From contig NZ_JAOTPL010000006.1 in the NCBI RefSeq assembly GCF_025631005.1, positions 1 through 64,000 on the forward strand: a stretch of DNA of 64,000 nt, read 5' to 3'. Positions 43,681 through 52,271 of this stretch are shown here, piece by piece; the stretch's first letter is position 1; each line of letters opens with the position of its first letter. A program made the translations under genes and the position numbers. The notes under the pieces are model-generated. The model had not been told where the DNA came from, did not search any database, and saw only the letters and a program-made list of their open reading frames with translations. The stretch is from Haoranjiania flava (lineage in GTDB: Bacteria > Bacteroidota > Bacteroidia > Chitinophagales > Chitinophagaceae).

Positions 43681-44220
43681 GTGTATATATTTAGTGCGCC
43701 GCTTTGCGGCTGTTTTTAATGGTCGCATGGAATAGCCTTTATTCATTCACGGTTGGTATGCAACTTTGCTTATGGCTATTTCATGTGTATATAGTTATTT
43801 GTTTTTTCAGTTGCCACATGGAATAACCAAAACCTTAATTCTTTATTATCATTCCCGGTTGGTATAGATTCCTAATCTTTATGGTTATTTCATGTGTTAA
43901 TATTTAATTTTTTTCTGTTTGCCACACGGAATAACCAAAACCTTAATACTTTATTATCATTCCCGGTTGGTATAGATTCTTAATCTTTATGGTTATTTCA
44001 TGTGTATAATTTTTAGTCGCCGCTTTGCGGCTGTTTTTAATGGTCGCATGGAATAGCTTTTATTCATTCGTGGTTGGTATGCAACTTTGCTTATGGCTAT
44101 TTCATGTGTATATATTTATTTGTTTTTTTAGTTGCCACATGGAATAACCATTTTTTTTAGATTCAATATTCATTCACGGTTAGTATAGATGCTTAATCTT
44201 TATGGTTATTCATGTATCAG
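43681..44220. repeat. Array of five related hairpin repeats in the acrA leader
   Basis: Units: A 43726-43785, B 43815-43896, C 43923-44004, D 44047-44106, E 44136-44215. Each opens CATGGAATAGCC or CACATGGAATAACCA and closes with the near-complement GGCTATTTCATG or TGGTTATTTCATGTG, enclosing a conserved ATTCNCGGTTGGTAT core. A and D are preceded by CGCTTTGCGGCTGTTTTTAA. A-B and D-E are each 89 bp apart and the two pairs are 321 bp apart, so a block was duplicated. On the minus strand A and D encode MRPLKTAAKRR... The array fills the entire tetR-acrA gap. Confidence 0.9.
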
Positions 44221-44817
44221 CTAATTATTAAATAGTAAACTAAGTATGTAATTTTTCCGGTTTTTGGCGATCTCTGTAAAATCTTTATGGCTCAGTTCAT
44301 ATAAATTTATATACAGGTTTTTCACAATCACCGGGTAAGAAAGGAGCGAAAAAATGGTTAGCAGGAAAATGCGCGGTTCTTTGCACCTGACATTTTTTTT
44401 CTGTATTTCTACCTGTATTTCTTTGATAAAATCTTTGAGATAAGGCTGTAAAGGCCTTTTTATACACCAGTCAACCCGAGCATCTTTTTTATTCAACTCT
44501 GAAATAAAAAAGATTTCCGCATAAGGGTATTTATTCAGATAATCTGAAACTATATCAATGATGCGCTCTACCTTTTGCCTAAAAGGCATCAAAGACTCAA
44601 AAGCCATTTTCATACCGTCGAACTTTTCCTGTATAGCTTCCTGGAAAACTTTTTCAAACAATGCATCGCGTGACCTGAAATAGTAATTTAAAAGTGTACG
44701 GTTTACATTAGCAGCATCGGCTATCTCCTGAGTCGTGGCATTGAGATGGCCGTCAACAAAAAACAACTTCTTCGCAGTTTCTTTAATGTGTTGTTCTGTA
44801 GCAGTGGTCTTTTCCAA
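44221..44817 (-). CDS. TetR family regulator of the acrAB-oprM operon
   Basis: 198 residues if translation begins at TTG 44817 (EKTTATEQHIKETAKKLF...); no in-frame ATG exists near, and more upstream TTG codons fall inside the palindrome at 44825-44853. The HTH covers about residues 10-50: FFVDGHLNATTQEIADAANV, then NRTLLNYYFRSRD. The C-terminal ligand domain contains hydrophobic FLLTIFSLLSYPVIVKNL. It lies upstream of acrA on the same strand, separated by the repeat array, and probably represses itself and perhaps the pump genes. Confidence 0.82.
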   Translation of the reverse strand: MEKTTATEQHIKETAKKLFFVDGHLNATTQEIADAANVNRTLLNYYFRSRDALFEKVFQEAIQEKFDGMKMAFESLMPFRQKVERIIDIVSDYLNKYPYAEIFFISELNKKDARVDWCIKRPLQPYLKDFIKEIQVEIQKKNVRCKEPRIFLLTIFSLLSYPVIVKNLYINLYELSHKDFTEIAKNRKNYILSLLFNN

Positions 44818-44824
44818 TATAGTT

Positions 44825-44861
44825 TTGACAATTTTGTTAAACAAATTTGTCAACAAAAGTA
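44825..44861 (-). promoter_or_regulatory. tetR promoter with 29-bp near-perfect palindrome
   Basis: The -7 element on the minus strand is TACTTTTG (44861-44854), an exact TAnnTTTG match. Immediately downstream, arms TTGACAATTTTGTT and AACAAATTTGTCAA (plus strand, 44825-44853) are reverse complements with one mismatch and a 1-bp centre. The palindrome covers the expected transcription start, so a bound TetR dimer would block initiation. Confidence 0.7.
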
Positions 44862-44957
44862 CGCTATAAGAAAATAGCTAATTGTAAATAAAAAGTAAAA
44901 AGTAAAATGCTGAAACTATTAATCGCGTTTTATATGTCGCTTTTGAAAGATGCAAGG

Positions 44958-45554
44958 CTAAATTACCAGACGGAACATCTCCCTGTTTTCCAAAGTTCCT
45001 CTCAGTATATCTCCCGGTACTACAGGGCCGACACCTTCGGGAGTACCTGTAAACACTACGTCTCCGGGATGCAACCTGAAGTATTGAGAAATATGTGCAA
45101 TAAGCTGTTCTATGGAGAAGATCATGTCTTGAGAAAAACCCTGTTGTACCAGGTTATCATTTTTATATAACTGAAACTCAATATCAGCGCGGTTTTGAAT
45201 GTCATTGACATCAATCCACCCGGCTATAAATGCTGACCCGTCAAAGCCCTTACATTTTTCCCAGGGAAGACCTTTGTCTTTAAGCTTGTCCTGCAAGTCC
45301 CTGGCAGTAAAATCCAGGCCAACGGTGATCTTATCGTAATAATGTTTTGCGTCTTCCTCAGGTATGTTCTTCCCTTCTTTGCAGATATGAAAAACCAATT
45401 CGCACTCGTAATGCACATCTTCTGAAAATGCAGGATATTCAAATTTTGACAACGATGTGGCAGGCTTCATAAACACTACAGGCTCTTTAGGCACCTCGCT
45501 GTTGAGCTCTTTGGCATGTGCTACATAATTGCGCCCGATACAAAAAATGTTCAT
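44958..45554 (-). CDS. Fumarylacetoacetate hydrolase family protein
   Basis: 198 residues, a single FAH domain, short form. Start MNIFCIGRNYVAHAKEL fits the family; VFMKPATSL and HYECELVFHICK (metal-binding Glu pair region) near residues 50-58, GLDFTARDLQDKLK near 80 and FTGTPEGVGPV near 168 are conserved. Enzymes of this group act on acylpyruvates or oxaloacetate, or isomerise aromatic catabolites; the exact substrate is uncertain. Cytoplasmic. It ends after lspA, with 2 bp between them, in the same direction. Confidence 0.88.
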   Translation of the reverse strand: MNIFCIGRNYVAHAKELNSEVPKEPVVFMKPATSLSKFEYPAFSEDVHYECELVFHICKEGKNIPEEDAKHYYDKITVGLDFTARDLQDKLKDKGLPWEKCKGFDGSAFIAGWIDVNDIQNRADIEFQLYKNDNLVQQGFSQDMIFSIEQLIAHISQYFRLHPGDVVFTGTPEGVGPVVPGDILRGTLENREMFRLVI

Positions 45555-45556
45555 GG

Positions 45557-46279
45557 TTATATCGTTTTATTATTCGCTTCCGCTGAATCTTTTTCAGGAA
45601 AGAATTTCTTTTGCCAGATCAGCAAAGCTATTACGCCTACAGAGATGTACGCATCTGCCAGGTTAAAAATATATTGAAAGAAGTTTACCGTTTCTCCGCC
45701 CCAGAACGGTATCCATGCAGGCAACCGGTAATGCTGAATAATGGGGAAGTACAGCATATCAACAACCACGCCGTGCAAAAAAGATGAGTAGCCGGGCGTA
45801 GACAAAGCCGCGACGCCTTCATAATCTGTCCACACTTTCAGTGCCGGATCAAAGACCAGGCCCTTATCGAAGATCATTCCGTAAAACATACTGTCTATGA
45901 GGTTGCCGGCTGCGCCTGCAAAGATCAGGCTTACACACAGCACAAAGCCTGGGTGCAGTTTTTTTCTGCTGATCTTTCGTATGTAAAATATACCCCAGAT
46001 CACAGCGCCTAAGCGGAACAGGGTCAGCAACATTTTACCAATGCCTCCGCCAAACTGCCATCCCCACGCCATTCCGGGGTTCTCAACAAAATTGAGCCTG
46101 AACCAGTTGCCGATAATATTGTGCTCTTCTCCTAAATGATAATTCAGCTTTATGTAAAACTTGAATACCTGGTCCAATACAAGCAGCAGCACTACGATCA
46201 ATGCAATATGTCTTCCTTTCAAAATATTATTTTTTGCGAAGTTAACTGAAATTTTCTCTTTTGAAAACCTCACGTTCAT
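45557..46279 (-). CDS. lspA: Lipoprotein signal peptidase
   Basis: 240 residues, longer than the usual 160-170. Four membrane helices. DQVFKFYIK begins the conserved first block; NFVENPGMAWG is the asparagine block; the catalytic Asp pair is in GNLIDSMFYG and FNLADAYISVG. Extra length comes from an N-terminal tail and a loop near residues 135-165 (DPALKVWTDYEGVAALSTPGY in part), common in Bacteroidota. It cleaves signal peptides from lipoproteins, of which this window encodes several. The start overlaps the end of the vanZ-like gene by 38 bp. Confidence 0.92.
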   Translation of the reverse strand: MNVRFSKEKISVNFAKNNILKGRHIALIVVLLLVLDQVFKFYIKLNYHLGEEHNIIGNWFRLNFVENPGMAWGWQFGGGIGKMLLTLFRLGAVIWGIFYIRKISRKKLHPGFVLCVSLIFAGAAGNLIDSMFYGMIFDKGLVFDPALKVWTDYEGVAALSTPGYSSFLHGVVVDMLYFPIIQHYRLPAWIPFWGGETVNFFQYIFNLADAYISVGVIALLIWQKKFFPEKDSAEANNKTI

Positions 46280-46652
46280 TAAAATAAAGTATCACTTTCC
46301 TTATCGCGAAAAAGCCTGCAAAAGCACCGATACAATCTGCCAGCATATCCCACTCATCATAGCTGCGCGGATAGGTCAATGCATATTTCTGTACAAACTC
46401 CATAGCAATGCCATACACACATGCAAGCAATGCAACGATGAATATTTTCAGTGAATTTCTTTTGAACAACTGATGCCTGTAAGGCCAGCCAAAGAGAAAA
46501 ACCATGACGCAGAATACGAAAGCATGCGCCAACTTATCCAGGTGTGGAATATGAAATACAGGCGCATTGCCACGTGCAGGCATTATCAGCAAAACAAAGA
46601 TCACAACTATCCACAACAGGAAAGGCAGAAATGCAAACAAAGGCTTCTTCAA
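46242..46652 (-). CDS. VanZ-like family membrane protein
   Basis: 136 residues from TTG 46652; no better start exists. Four membrane helices. IPHLDKLAHAFVFCVMVFLFG is the VanZ signature helix, and MEFVQKYALTYPRSYDEWDM with DCIGAFAGFFAI is the second conserved block. The founding member contributes to low-level teicoplanin resistance, but most family members have no known role. It lies between lpxD (10 bp upstream) and lspA (overlapping). Confidence 0.8.
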   Translation of the reverse strand: MKKPLFAFLPFLLWIVVIFVLLIMPARGNAPVFHIPHLDKLAHAFVFCVMVFLFGWPYRHQLFKRNSLKIFIVALLACVYGIAMEFVQKYALTYPRSYDEWDMLADCIGAFAGFFAIRKVILYFNEREVFKRENFS

Positions 46653-46662
46653 AATTTACGGT

Positions 46663-47610
46663 TTATTGGTCAAACACTTTTTTCCACAACTGCGGTATTC
46701 TTTTGATCCATACCAGTTCGCGCCTTTTTTCAGCAGCATCGATGGCAGGATAGCCAAAGTAAACCTTATCACCTTCAAGTGAAGATGGCACCCCGCTTTG
46801 TGCGAGCACCACAGCGTTTTTACCGATCGTGAGTGTTTTGCTTACACCTACCTGTCCCCAAAGGACTACCCCATCTTCAATGGTTGTGGCGCCAGCAATT
46901 CCCACCTGTGCAGCAAAGAGGCAGTTTTTTCCTACCTGTGTATCGTGGCCGATGTGCACCAGGTTGTCTATCTTAGTGCCTGCACCGATAAAGGTAGATG
47001 CAGTCACGCCGCGGTCTATGGTACAGCCGGCGCCGATTTCAACATCATCTTCAATAACTACATTGCCACAGCTCTGCATTTTTTTATACCATATACCACG
47101 GTCTTTTTTGGTGTTGTAATAAAAAGCATCGCTGCCGACAGTAGTTCCTGCCTGTATTACCACATTGTTGCCGATCTTGGTATCATCCAATAAAGATACA
47201 TTGGCATGAATGATACAGTTGTCGCCGATCTCCACATCTTTACCAATAAAAACATTCGGCATGATGAGCGTATTTTTTCCTATAACAGCGGTATCGCTTA
47301 TAGCCTTATCCGCAGCCTGGAAGGGCCTGAAATGATTGATAATCGTAAGGTATGCCTCAAACGGATCAGCAACGTACAAAAGATTTTTGCCAGCGCTGCC
47401 TGCAACATCTTTAGAGTTGATGATGATGTGAGAAGCTTCGCTCTGCAAACAGGTATCGTAATATTTCGGATGGTCTACAAACACCAGGTCTCCCGGTTCC
47501 ACCTTATGGATCTCATTAATACCGAAAGCTTGAGCTTGCTCATCGCCAATAATCTCTGCATTGATCAATGCTGCAATGCGGCTTAACGTTTCAGGTTGCG
47601 GAAATTTCAT
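46663..47610 (-). CDS. lpxD: UDP-3-O-acylglucosamine N-acyltransferase
   Basis: 315 residues from ATG 47610 (KFPQPETLSRIAALI); an earlier in-frame start adds an unlikely N-terminus. An N-terminal uridine-binding domain (about 1-100) is followed by left-handed beta-helix hexapeptide repeats from about 105 onward (KNTLIMPNVFIGKDVEIGDN, SLLDDTKIGNNVVIQAG, ATTIEDGVVLWGQVGVS). The active-site His region HIGHDTQVGK is near 235. LpxD adds the second acyl chain in lipid A synthesis at the inner membrane. Start of the lpxD-vanZ-lspA-FAH run. Confidence 0.88.
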   Translation of the reverse strand: MKFPQPETLSRIAALINAEIIGDEQAQAFGINEIHKVEPGDLVFVDHPKYYDTCLQSEASHIIINSKDVAGSAGKNLLYVADPFEAYLTIINHFRPFQAADKAISDTAVIGKNTLIMPNVFIGKDVEIGDNCIIHANVSLLDDTKIGNNVVIQAGTTVGSDAFYYNTKKDRGIWYKKMQSCGNVVIEDDVEIGAGCTIDRGVTASTFIGAGTKIDNLVHIGHDTQVGKNCLFAAQVGIAGATTIEDGVVLWGQVGVSKTLTIGKNAVVLAQSGVPSSLEGDKVYFGYPAIDAAEKRRELVWIKRIPQLWKKVFDQ

Positions 47611-47977
47611 TTGTATAAATTTTTCTTTTATTGTTATCAGAAATATGCTTGAAAACATACAACGATGAAAAATATTTTTTCAAAAATAAATGATTTAAAC
47701 GAATTGAAAAATCATTTCGCCACAAAAGCATGTATGGCCTGTAACTGTTTATTCATCAGCATCACAGCCATATAGTTTATTTTATTCTTGGCATGATCAT
47801 ACAGTAAGCATCTTGCCTGTATTATAGTAATACACATTTTTTATTTAAATGTGCATAAATTTTTTATCTAAAAATTTTGCGTTAGACAAAAACAGTTTTA
47901 ATATTGTATTGGAAAAAATAATTTCCTACTTACTAACACACTTACATTTAAAATCTCACAGTTCTTGTGAGATTTTT
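47611..47977. other. Intergenic region with a possible 41-codon ORF
   Basis: The minus-strand stretch 47712-47837 opens with ATG and encodes 41 residues beginning MCITIIQARCLLYDHAKNKI and ending HAFVAK, but no promoter, motif or signal supports it. The rest is A/T-rich, with a terminator hairpin at 47951-47978. Confidence 0.4.
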
Positions 47978-47978
47978 T
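47951..47978. terminator. Hairpin terminator after the phosphopantetheinyl transferase gene
   Basis: AAAATCTCAC and GTGAGATTTT pair around an 8-nt loop; the plus strand has a clear T-run, the minus strand a shorter one. The right end touches the transferase stop codon. Confidence 0.7.
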
Positions 47979-48613
47979 TAATGGTGTTTTCCATTCGTGA
48001 TCACGTATGTCAGCGACAATTCTTCAAATAGTTTATAGTTAATCTGCATGGGAAAATATTTACCGTCTTTGCTGAAAGCCGCGTCAAACCTGCCTTCCGG
48101 CTGCAGGAAAAAAGATTGGATTAAAATATGTTCACTAAAGTCCACACCGCCGTAGCTCCACCATTTGAATACAGATTCTTTGGCCGACCAGAGTGTGGTC
48201 AGCATTTTCTTCTCATCTTCACTATATTCAACAAAGCTCACTTCTGCCTCATTTAAAAACTTATGTTTTAATTTCAATACTTTGTCCCTGAACATTTCAA
48301 TGTCTATTCCTACCCTGTTTGTCTGAGACACAATGGCCGCAGCATAGTCGCCGCAATGTGAAATGGAAAAATGAAATGCATCGCTTTTAAGGTAAGGCTT
48401 GCGGGTATCAGCGATCAGGATTTCGTCATGCGGAAATTCAGGAAACAGAAAGCTCAGCAAATACCGTCCTGCCAGGTGCTGCAGTCGTTTATGAGGATGG
48501 TAAACTCTGTTTTGCAAAAGAACTTTCCCTGTGAAAAAACATTCCTCTTCCTGTATATGCCAGATGGCAAGCTTTGTATCGGTTGAAATGTTTTTTTGAA
48601 AGAAAAGAGGCAT
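47978..48613 (-). CDS. 4'-phosphopantetheinyl transferase superfamily protein
   Basis: 211 residues from ATG 48613. The Sfp-type motifs are present: SHCGDYAAAIVS near residues 87-98, GIDIEMF near 103-109 (metal-binding Asp/Glu) and WSAKESVFKWW near 144-154. It transfers phosphopantetheine from CoA to a carrier protein Ser, activating it. Fatty-acid, polyketide or nonribosomal carriers are all possible; no biosynthetic cluster is nearby. Divergent from dcd with 74 bp between start codons. Confidence 0.85.
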   Translation of the reverse strand: MPLFFQKNISTDTKLAIWHIQEEECFFTGKVLLQNRVYHPHKRLQHLAGRYLLSFLFPEFPHDEILIADTRKPYLKSDAFHFSISHCGDYAAAIVSQTNRVGIDIEMFRDKVLKLKHKFLNEAEVSFVEYSEDEKKMLTTLWSAKESVFKWWSYGGVDFSEHILIQSFFLQPEGRFDAAFSKDGKYFPMQINYKLFEELSLTYVITNGKHH

Positions 48614-48645
48614 GTAATTTTTCTGAATTGAATTGTTTAAACCAG

Positions 48646-48653
48646 TATTTTTG
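48646..48653 (+). promoter_or_regulatory. Predicted -7 element of dcd
   Basis: TATTTTTG is an exact TAnnTTTG match, 34 bp before ATG 48688. It supports that start rather than the more upstream ATG codons. Confidence 0.55.
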
Positions 48654-48687
48654 CAAGCACAAAAGTAAAACATATCAACTTAAAAAA

Positions 48688-49224
48688 ATGATATTATCTG
48701 ACAGAAGGATCCTGGAAGAGATTGAGAAAGGAACCATTAAGATTGAACCCTACAACAGGGACTGCCTCGGGAGCAACAGCTACGATGTTCACCTGGGATC
48801 TACGATGGCGAAGTATAAGGATGCCGTGCTTGATGCCAGGAAACACAACGAAATTGAGTACTTTGAAATCCCTGAAGACGGGTATGTTTTACAACCCGAT
48901 GATTTCTATCTTGGCGTAACTTTAGAATATACAGAAACACATGCCCACGTACCGTTCCTGGAAGGCAAATCTTCTACAGGCCGCCTGGGTATTGACATCC
49001 ACGCAACAGCAGGCAAGGGCGATGTAGGTTTTTGCGGCAACTGGACACTGGAAATATCCTGCAAACAACCGGTAAGGGTTTACCGGGGCATGCCTATCGG
49101 CCAACTGATCTACTTTCCGGTGGAAGGAGAAATACAGGTGCGCTACAATCAGAAACAAACTGCCAAATACAGTCACCAGCCCAACAAGCCGGTGGAAAGC
49201 ATGATGTGGAAGAATAGATTTTAA
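48688..49224 (+). CDS. dcd: dCTP deaminase
   Basis: 178 residues from ATG 48688 (MILSDRRILEEIEKG...), the conserved N-terminus of the family. It deaminates dCTP to dUTP for thymidylate synthesis. NSYDVHLGSTMAKYKD near residues 30-46, EGKSSTGRLGIDIHATAG near 92-109 and GNWTLEI with the catalytic-type Glu near 118-124 are all present. The dUTPase-like beta-barrel is complete. Convergent with ispH; the two stop codons overlap by 4 bp. Confidence 0.95.
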   Translation: MILSDRRILEEIEKGTIKIEPYNRDCLGSNSYDVHLGSTMAKYKDAVLDARKHNEIEYFEIPEDGYVLQPDDFYLGVTLEYTETHAHVPFLEGKSSTGRLGIDIHATAGKGDVGFCGNWTLEISCKQPVRVYRGMPIGQLIYFPVEGEIQVRYNQKQTAKYSHQPNKPVESMMWKNRF

Positions 49225-50456
49225 TACTGCTCTGCGGTTGCCGCCAAGGTCTCATCATACCTGGCTTCCAGGCCGCAGACCTTTAATATTTTTTTTATTA
49301 CCTGCTCTACGATTGAGTCCGGGCAGCTTGCACCACTGGTCACCAATATTTTCAGCAGCTCTTTTTCAGGCAGAAAATTGTGCTGATGTGTTATCTCCTT
49401 CGTCTTCCAGTTGCAGGTAACGATCTCGCTTTTGGAAATGATCTTGTCTTCTCCGTTAATAAAAAATGTAGGCATCCTTTCATCGCATAGCTCTACGAGG
49501 TGCGAAGTATTGCTGCTGTTGTACCCGCCAACTACAATCGCTACGTCGGCATCTGTTTCCAGCATGGAGCGTACAGCATTCTGGTTATCGTTGGTAGCAT
49601 AGCACAATGTATCCCTGGTGTCGGCAAAATGCCTGCGCACTTCTTCTTCATTGCTACCGTATATTTTTTTGATTTCTTCTTTAAAAAAGTCAGATATAGC
49701 CTGCGTTTCAGAGGCCAGCTGTGTAGTCTGGTTGACTACACCTATCTTTTGCAGATCTTTTTCTACATCAAAGCCTTCTGAAAAACGCCCGGCAAATTCT
49801 GTATAAAATTGCTCAGCAGGTTTTTCTTTACGAATGTAAGCAGCCAGCGCTTCCGCTTCTTTCATATCATTGATCACAATGGTATGTGTGCTGGAAGATG
49901 CGTGTGAAAAAGTAGCCCGCGTTTCTTCATGCTTTGGCTTGCCATGCACAATAATGCTGTAGCCTTTTTCGGCGATCTGAGCGCTGCGGTTCCATACTTT
50001 TTCCACAAACGGGCAGGTGGTATTGTATTTCTCCGTCTGTATTCCTTTTTCCTGCAGTACCTTCTCAATCTCAAGCGTGGTGCCGAATGCAGGTATCAGC
50101 ACTATATCATCACCGTTAATTTTTTCAAACGGTATCACCTGCCTGCCATACGTGTCCTGGATAAATTGCACGCCCCTTTCTTCCAGGTCCTTGTTTACCT
50201 GCGGGTTGTGGATCATTTCGCTCAATAAATAAATGTTCTTGCCCGCATTATTTTCAATGGTTTCAAAAGCAATCTCAATAGCATTTTCCACACCGTAGCA
50301 GAAACCAAAATGCCTTGCAAGGTATATTTGCACTGTACCAAAATCAAGCAGCGTTGGTGTAAAGTCTTTCTTAAGCTTATCTTCTATTCTTCTTCTTTCT
50401 TTTATTGCCGAGATCAACGGGCTTCTGTATATATTGGGTACTTTAAACTTCTTCAT
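49221..50456 (-). CDS. ispH: 4-hydroxy-3-methylbut-2-enyl diphosphate reductase
   Basis: 411 residues, the long form (about 100 longer than the E. coli enzyme). The three cluster-binding cysteines are Cys53 (HFGFCYGV), Cys148 (NTTCPFV) and Cys285 (DTLCYATNDNQ). GKPKHEETRATFSHA near 172-186 supplies substrate His, and SGASCPDSIVEQVI closes the protein. It makes IPP and DMAPP in the last MEP step via a [4Fe-4S] cluster. An N-terminal extension and an insertion near 190-235 account for the added length. Divergent from the subtilisin gene. Confidence 0.94.
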   Translation of the reverse strand: MKKFKVPNIYRSPLISAIKERRRIEDKLKKDFTPTLLDFGTVQIYLARHFGFCYGVENAIEIAFETIENNAGKNIYLLSEMIHNPQVNKDLEERGVQFIQDTYGRQVIPFEKINGDDIVLIPAFGTTLEIEKVLQEKGIQTEKYNTTCPFVEKVWNRSAQIAEKGYSIIVHGKPKHEETRATFSHASSSTHTIVINDMKEAEALAAYIRKEKPAEQFYTEFAGRFSEGFDVEKDLQKIGVVNQTTQLASETQAISDFFKEEIKKIYGSNEEEVRRHFADTRDTLCYATNDNQNAVRSMLETDADVAIVVGGYNSSNTSHLVELCDERMPTFFINGEDKIISKSEIVTCNWKTKEITHQHNFLPEKELLKILVTSGASCPDSIVEQVIKKILKVCGLEARYDETLAATAEQY

Positions 50457-50612
50457 GAACCGGGTTAGTTTTTACAAAAATAGACAAATTTACCCGGATG
50501 ATGTTTCTAAGGGGAAAAGTTAAAGTTTTGATTACCTATACAACTAAGCCACGATATTCACATCGAATATTGGAAATCAAAACGAAATTTGCATCTTTAT
50601 AAAAAGTTTGAA

Positions 50613-52271
50613 ATGAATTACAAGAAACTATCCGTGCTTCTGCTCGGAATTTTTATTACAGGACATTCCTTCGCACAGACAGAGGCACAGCTTCAGAGAT
50701 GGTACCAGCTCGATTACAAAAAAGATACATTCTACGGCATCAGCCTTGACCAGGCTTATGATTTCCTGAAAAACAGGAAGCCTGTGGAAGTAGTGGTAGG
50801 CGTGGTAGATTCAGGCATTGACACTGCACACAGGGAACTAAAAAATATATTGTGGGTAAATAAGAAAGAAAAGAAAGGCAACAAAAAAGACGATGACCGG
50901 AACGGTTACGTAGATGATATTCACGGCTGGAATTTCCTGGGAAATGCCGATGGCACCAATGTAAACAAAGAGGTGGATGAGGAAACCAGGCTTTATTACC
51001 AGCTTAAAGATAAATACCTGGGCAAAACAATTGATTCATCAAAGCTAAGCCAGGCTGAAGCACATGAATATGAAATCTGGAAAATTGCTTACAAGAAATT
51101 CAGCGGCTACAATGTGGCAGAGAATGAGCGCATACTTGAAAACTTCAAAGAGTCTATGGAAGGCCTGAATTTTGGTGATAGCATTCTCAGGAACAGGCTT
51201 AATAAAGAAGAGTTTAGTGTAAAAGACCTGCGTGCAGCCGCCATTATGGATATGACCGGCTTCCAGATGAAGAACGCTTACCTCAGCTTTACTGACCAGT
51301 TTAAACTTCCTGAAGAGTTTACCAATAAACAATTACTGGCCGATTTTAAAAGTGAGAAAGAAAGGCTGGAAAAAGAGATTAAAAACCACACCGTTGCTCC
51401 CCCGCGCTACCGAGATGAGATCGTAAAAGACAACTACCGGGATTTTCAGGACAGGTACTACGGCAACAACGACCTGATGGCAGAAGAAGCTGAACATGGC
51501 ACACATGTATCAGGCATTATAGCCGCCGACAGGAATAATAATTTCGGCATTAAAGGGATTGCAGACAAAGCCAGGATCATGACGCTGCGCGCTGTGCCCG
51601 ATGGTGATGAATACGACAAAGATGTGGCCTTAAGCATTATCTATGCAGTGAACAACGGCGCTAAGGTTATCAACATGAGCTTTGGCAAAAGAGTTTCTCC
51701 GGAAAAATACTGGGTAGACTCAGCTTTTAATTATGCTGCCCAAAAAGATGTATTGCTGGTGCATGCAGCAGGCAACGACAATAAGAATATTGATTCCGTA
51801 GACAACTTTCCTAATGCAGACCTGAAAGCTTTTGGCAATAAGAGAGCAGCCAACCTCATTACTGTAGGCGCAAGCTCAGACCCGCGGGTAGATGGCGGCA
51901 ATATGGTAGCTGTATTCAGCAATTACGGTGTAAAGAATGTAGATGTATTTGCGCCGGGCTATAAGATCTATTCAACTTTACCCGGCAAAGATTCACTGGG
52001 CTTTCAAAGCGGTACCAGTATGGCATCGCCTGTAGTTGCAGGCATTGCAGCCCTTATACGCTCCTACTTTCCCAAACTTACTGCACTGGAGGTAAAGGAT
52101 GTAATAGAAAGATCGGTTTTCTATCCTGCAGATACCGTAAAGGTAAATATGCCGGGCAATGATGAAAAGAAGGTAACCTTAAAACAATTGAGCAGGACCG
52201 GTGGTATTGTAAATGCATACAACGCCGTAAAACTGGCCGCGAAACTGGAAGAAACTAAAAATATAAATTAA
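50613..52271 (+). CDS. Subtilisin-like S8 family serine protease
   Basis: 552 residues from ATG 50613, giving a signal peptide NYKKLSVLLLGIFITGHSFAQ. Catalytic triad: Asp in VVDSGIDTAHREL, His in EHGTHVSGIIAADRNN and Ser in GTSMASPVVAGIAAL. Odd feature: about 240 residues lie between Asp and His instead of the usual 40-60, mostly charged helical sequence (YYQLKDKYLGKTIDSS...FKESMEGLNF), which may be an inserted domain. Exported, probably periplasmic or surface. The FKBP gene starts on the very next base. Confidence 0.92.
   Translation: MNYKKLSVLLLGIFITGHSFAQTEAQLQRWYQLDYKKDTFYGISLDQAYDFLKNRKPVEVVVGVVDSGIDTAHRELKNILWVNKKEKKGNKKDDDRNGYVDDIHGWNFLGNADGTNVNKEVDEETRLYYQLKDKYLGKTIDSSKLSQAEAHEYEIWKIAYKKFSGYNVAENERILENFKESMEGLNFGDSILRNRLNKEEFSVKDLRAAAIMDMTGFQMKNAYLSFTDQFKLPEEFTNKQLLADFKSEKERLEKEIKNHTVAPPRYRDEIVKDNYRDFQDRYYGNNDLMAEEAEHGTHVSGIIAADRNNNFGIKGIADKARIMTLRAVPDGDEYDKDVALSIIYAVNNGAKVINMSFGKRVSPEKYWVDSAFNYAAQKDVLLVHAAGNDNKNIDSVDNFPNADLKAFGNKRAANLITVGASSDPRVDGGNMVAVFSNYGVKNVDVFAPGYKIYSTLPGKDSLGFQSGTSMASPVVAGIAALIRSYFPKLTALEVKDVIERSVFYPADTVKVNMPGNDEKKVTLKQLSRTGGIVNAYNAVKLAAKLEETKNIN

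Noticed and set aside
43681..43746. Longer AcrA start
   Set aside because: The added residues come from repeat unit A and would precede the lipoprotein signal.
47712..47837. 41-codon minus-strand ORF as a gene
   Set aside because: No promoter, motif or signal; random ORFs of this length are common in A/T-rich DNA. Kept only as a note in the intergenic entry.
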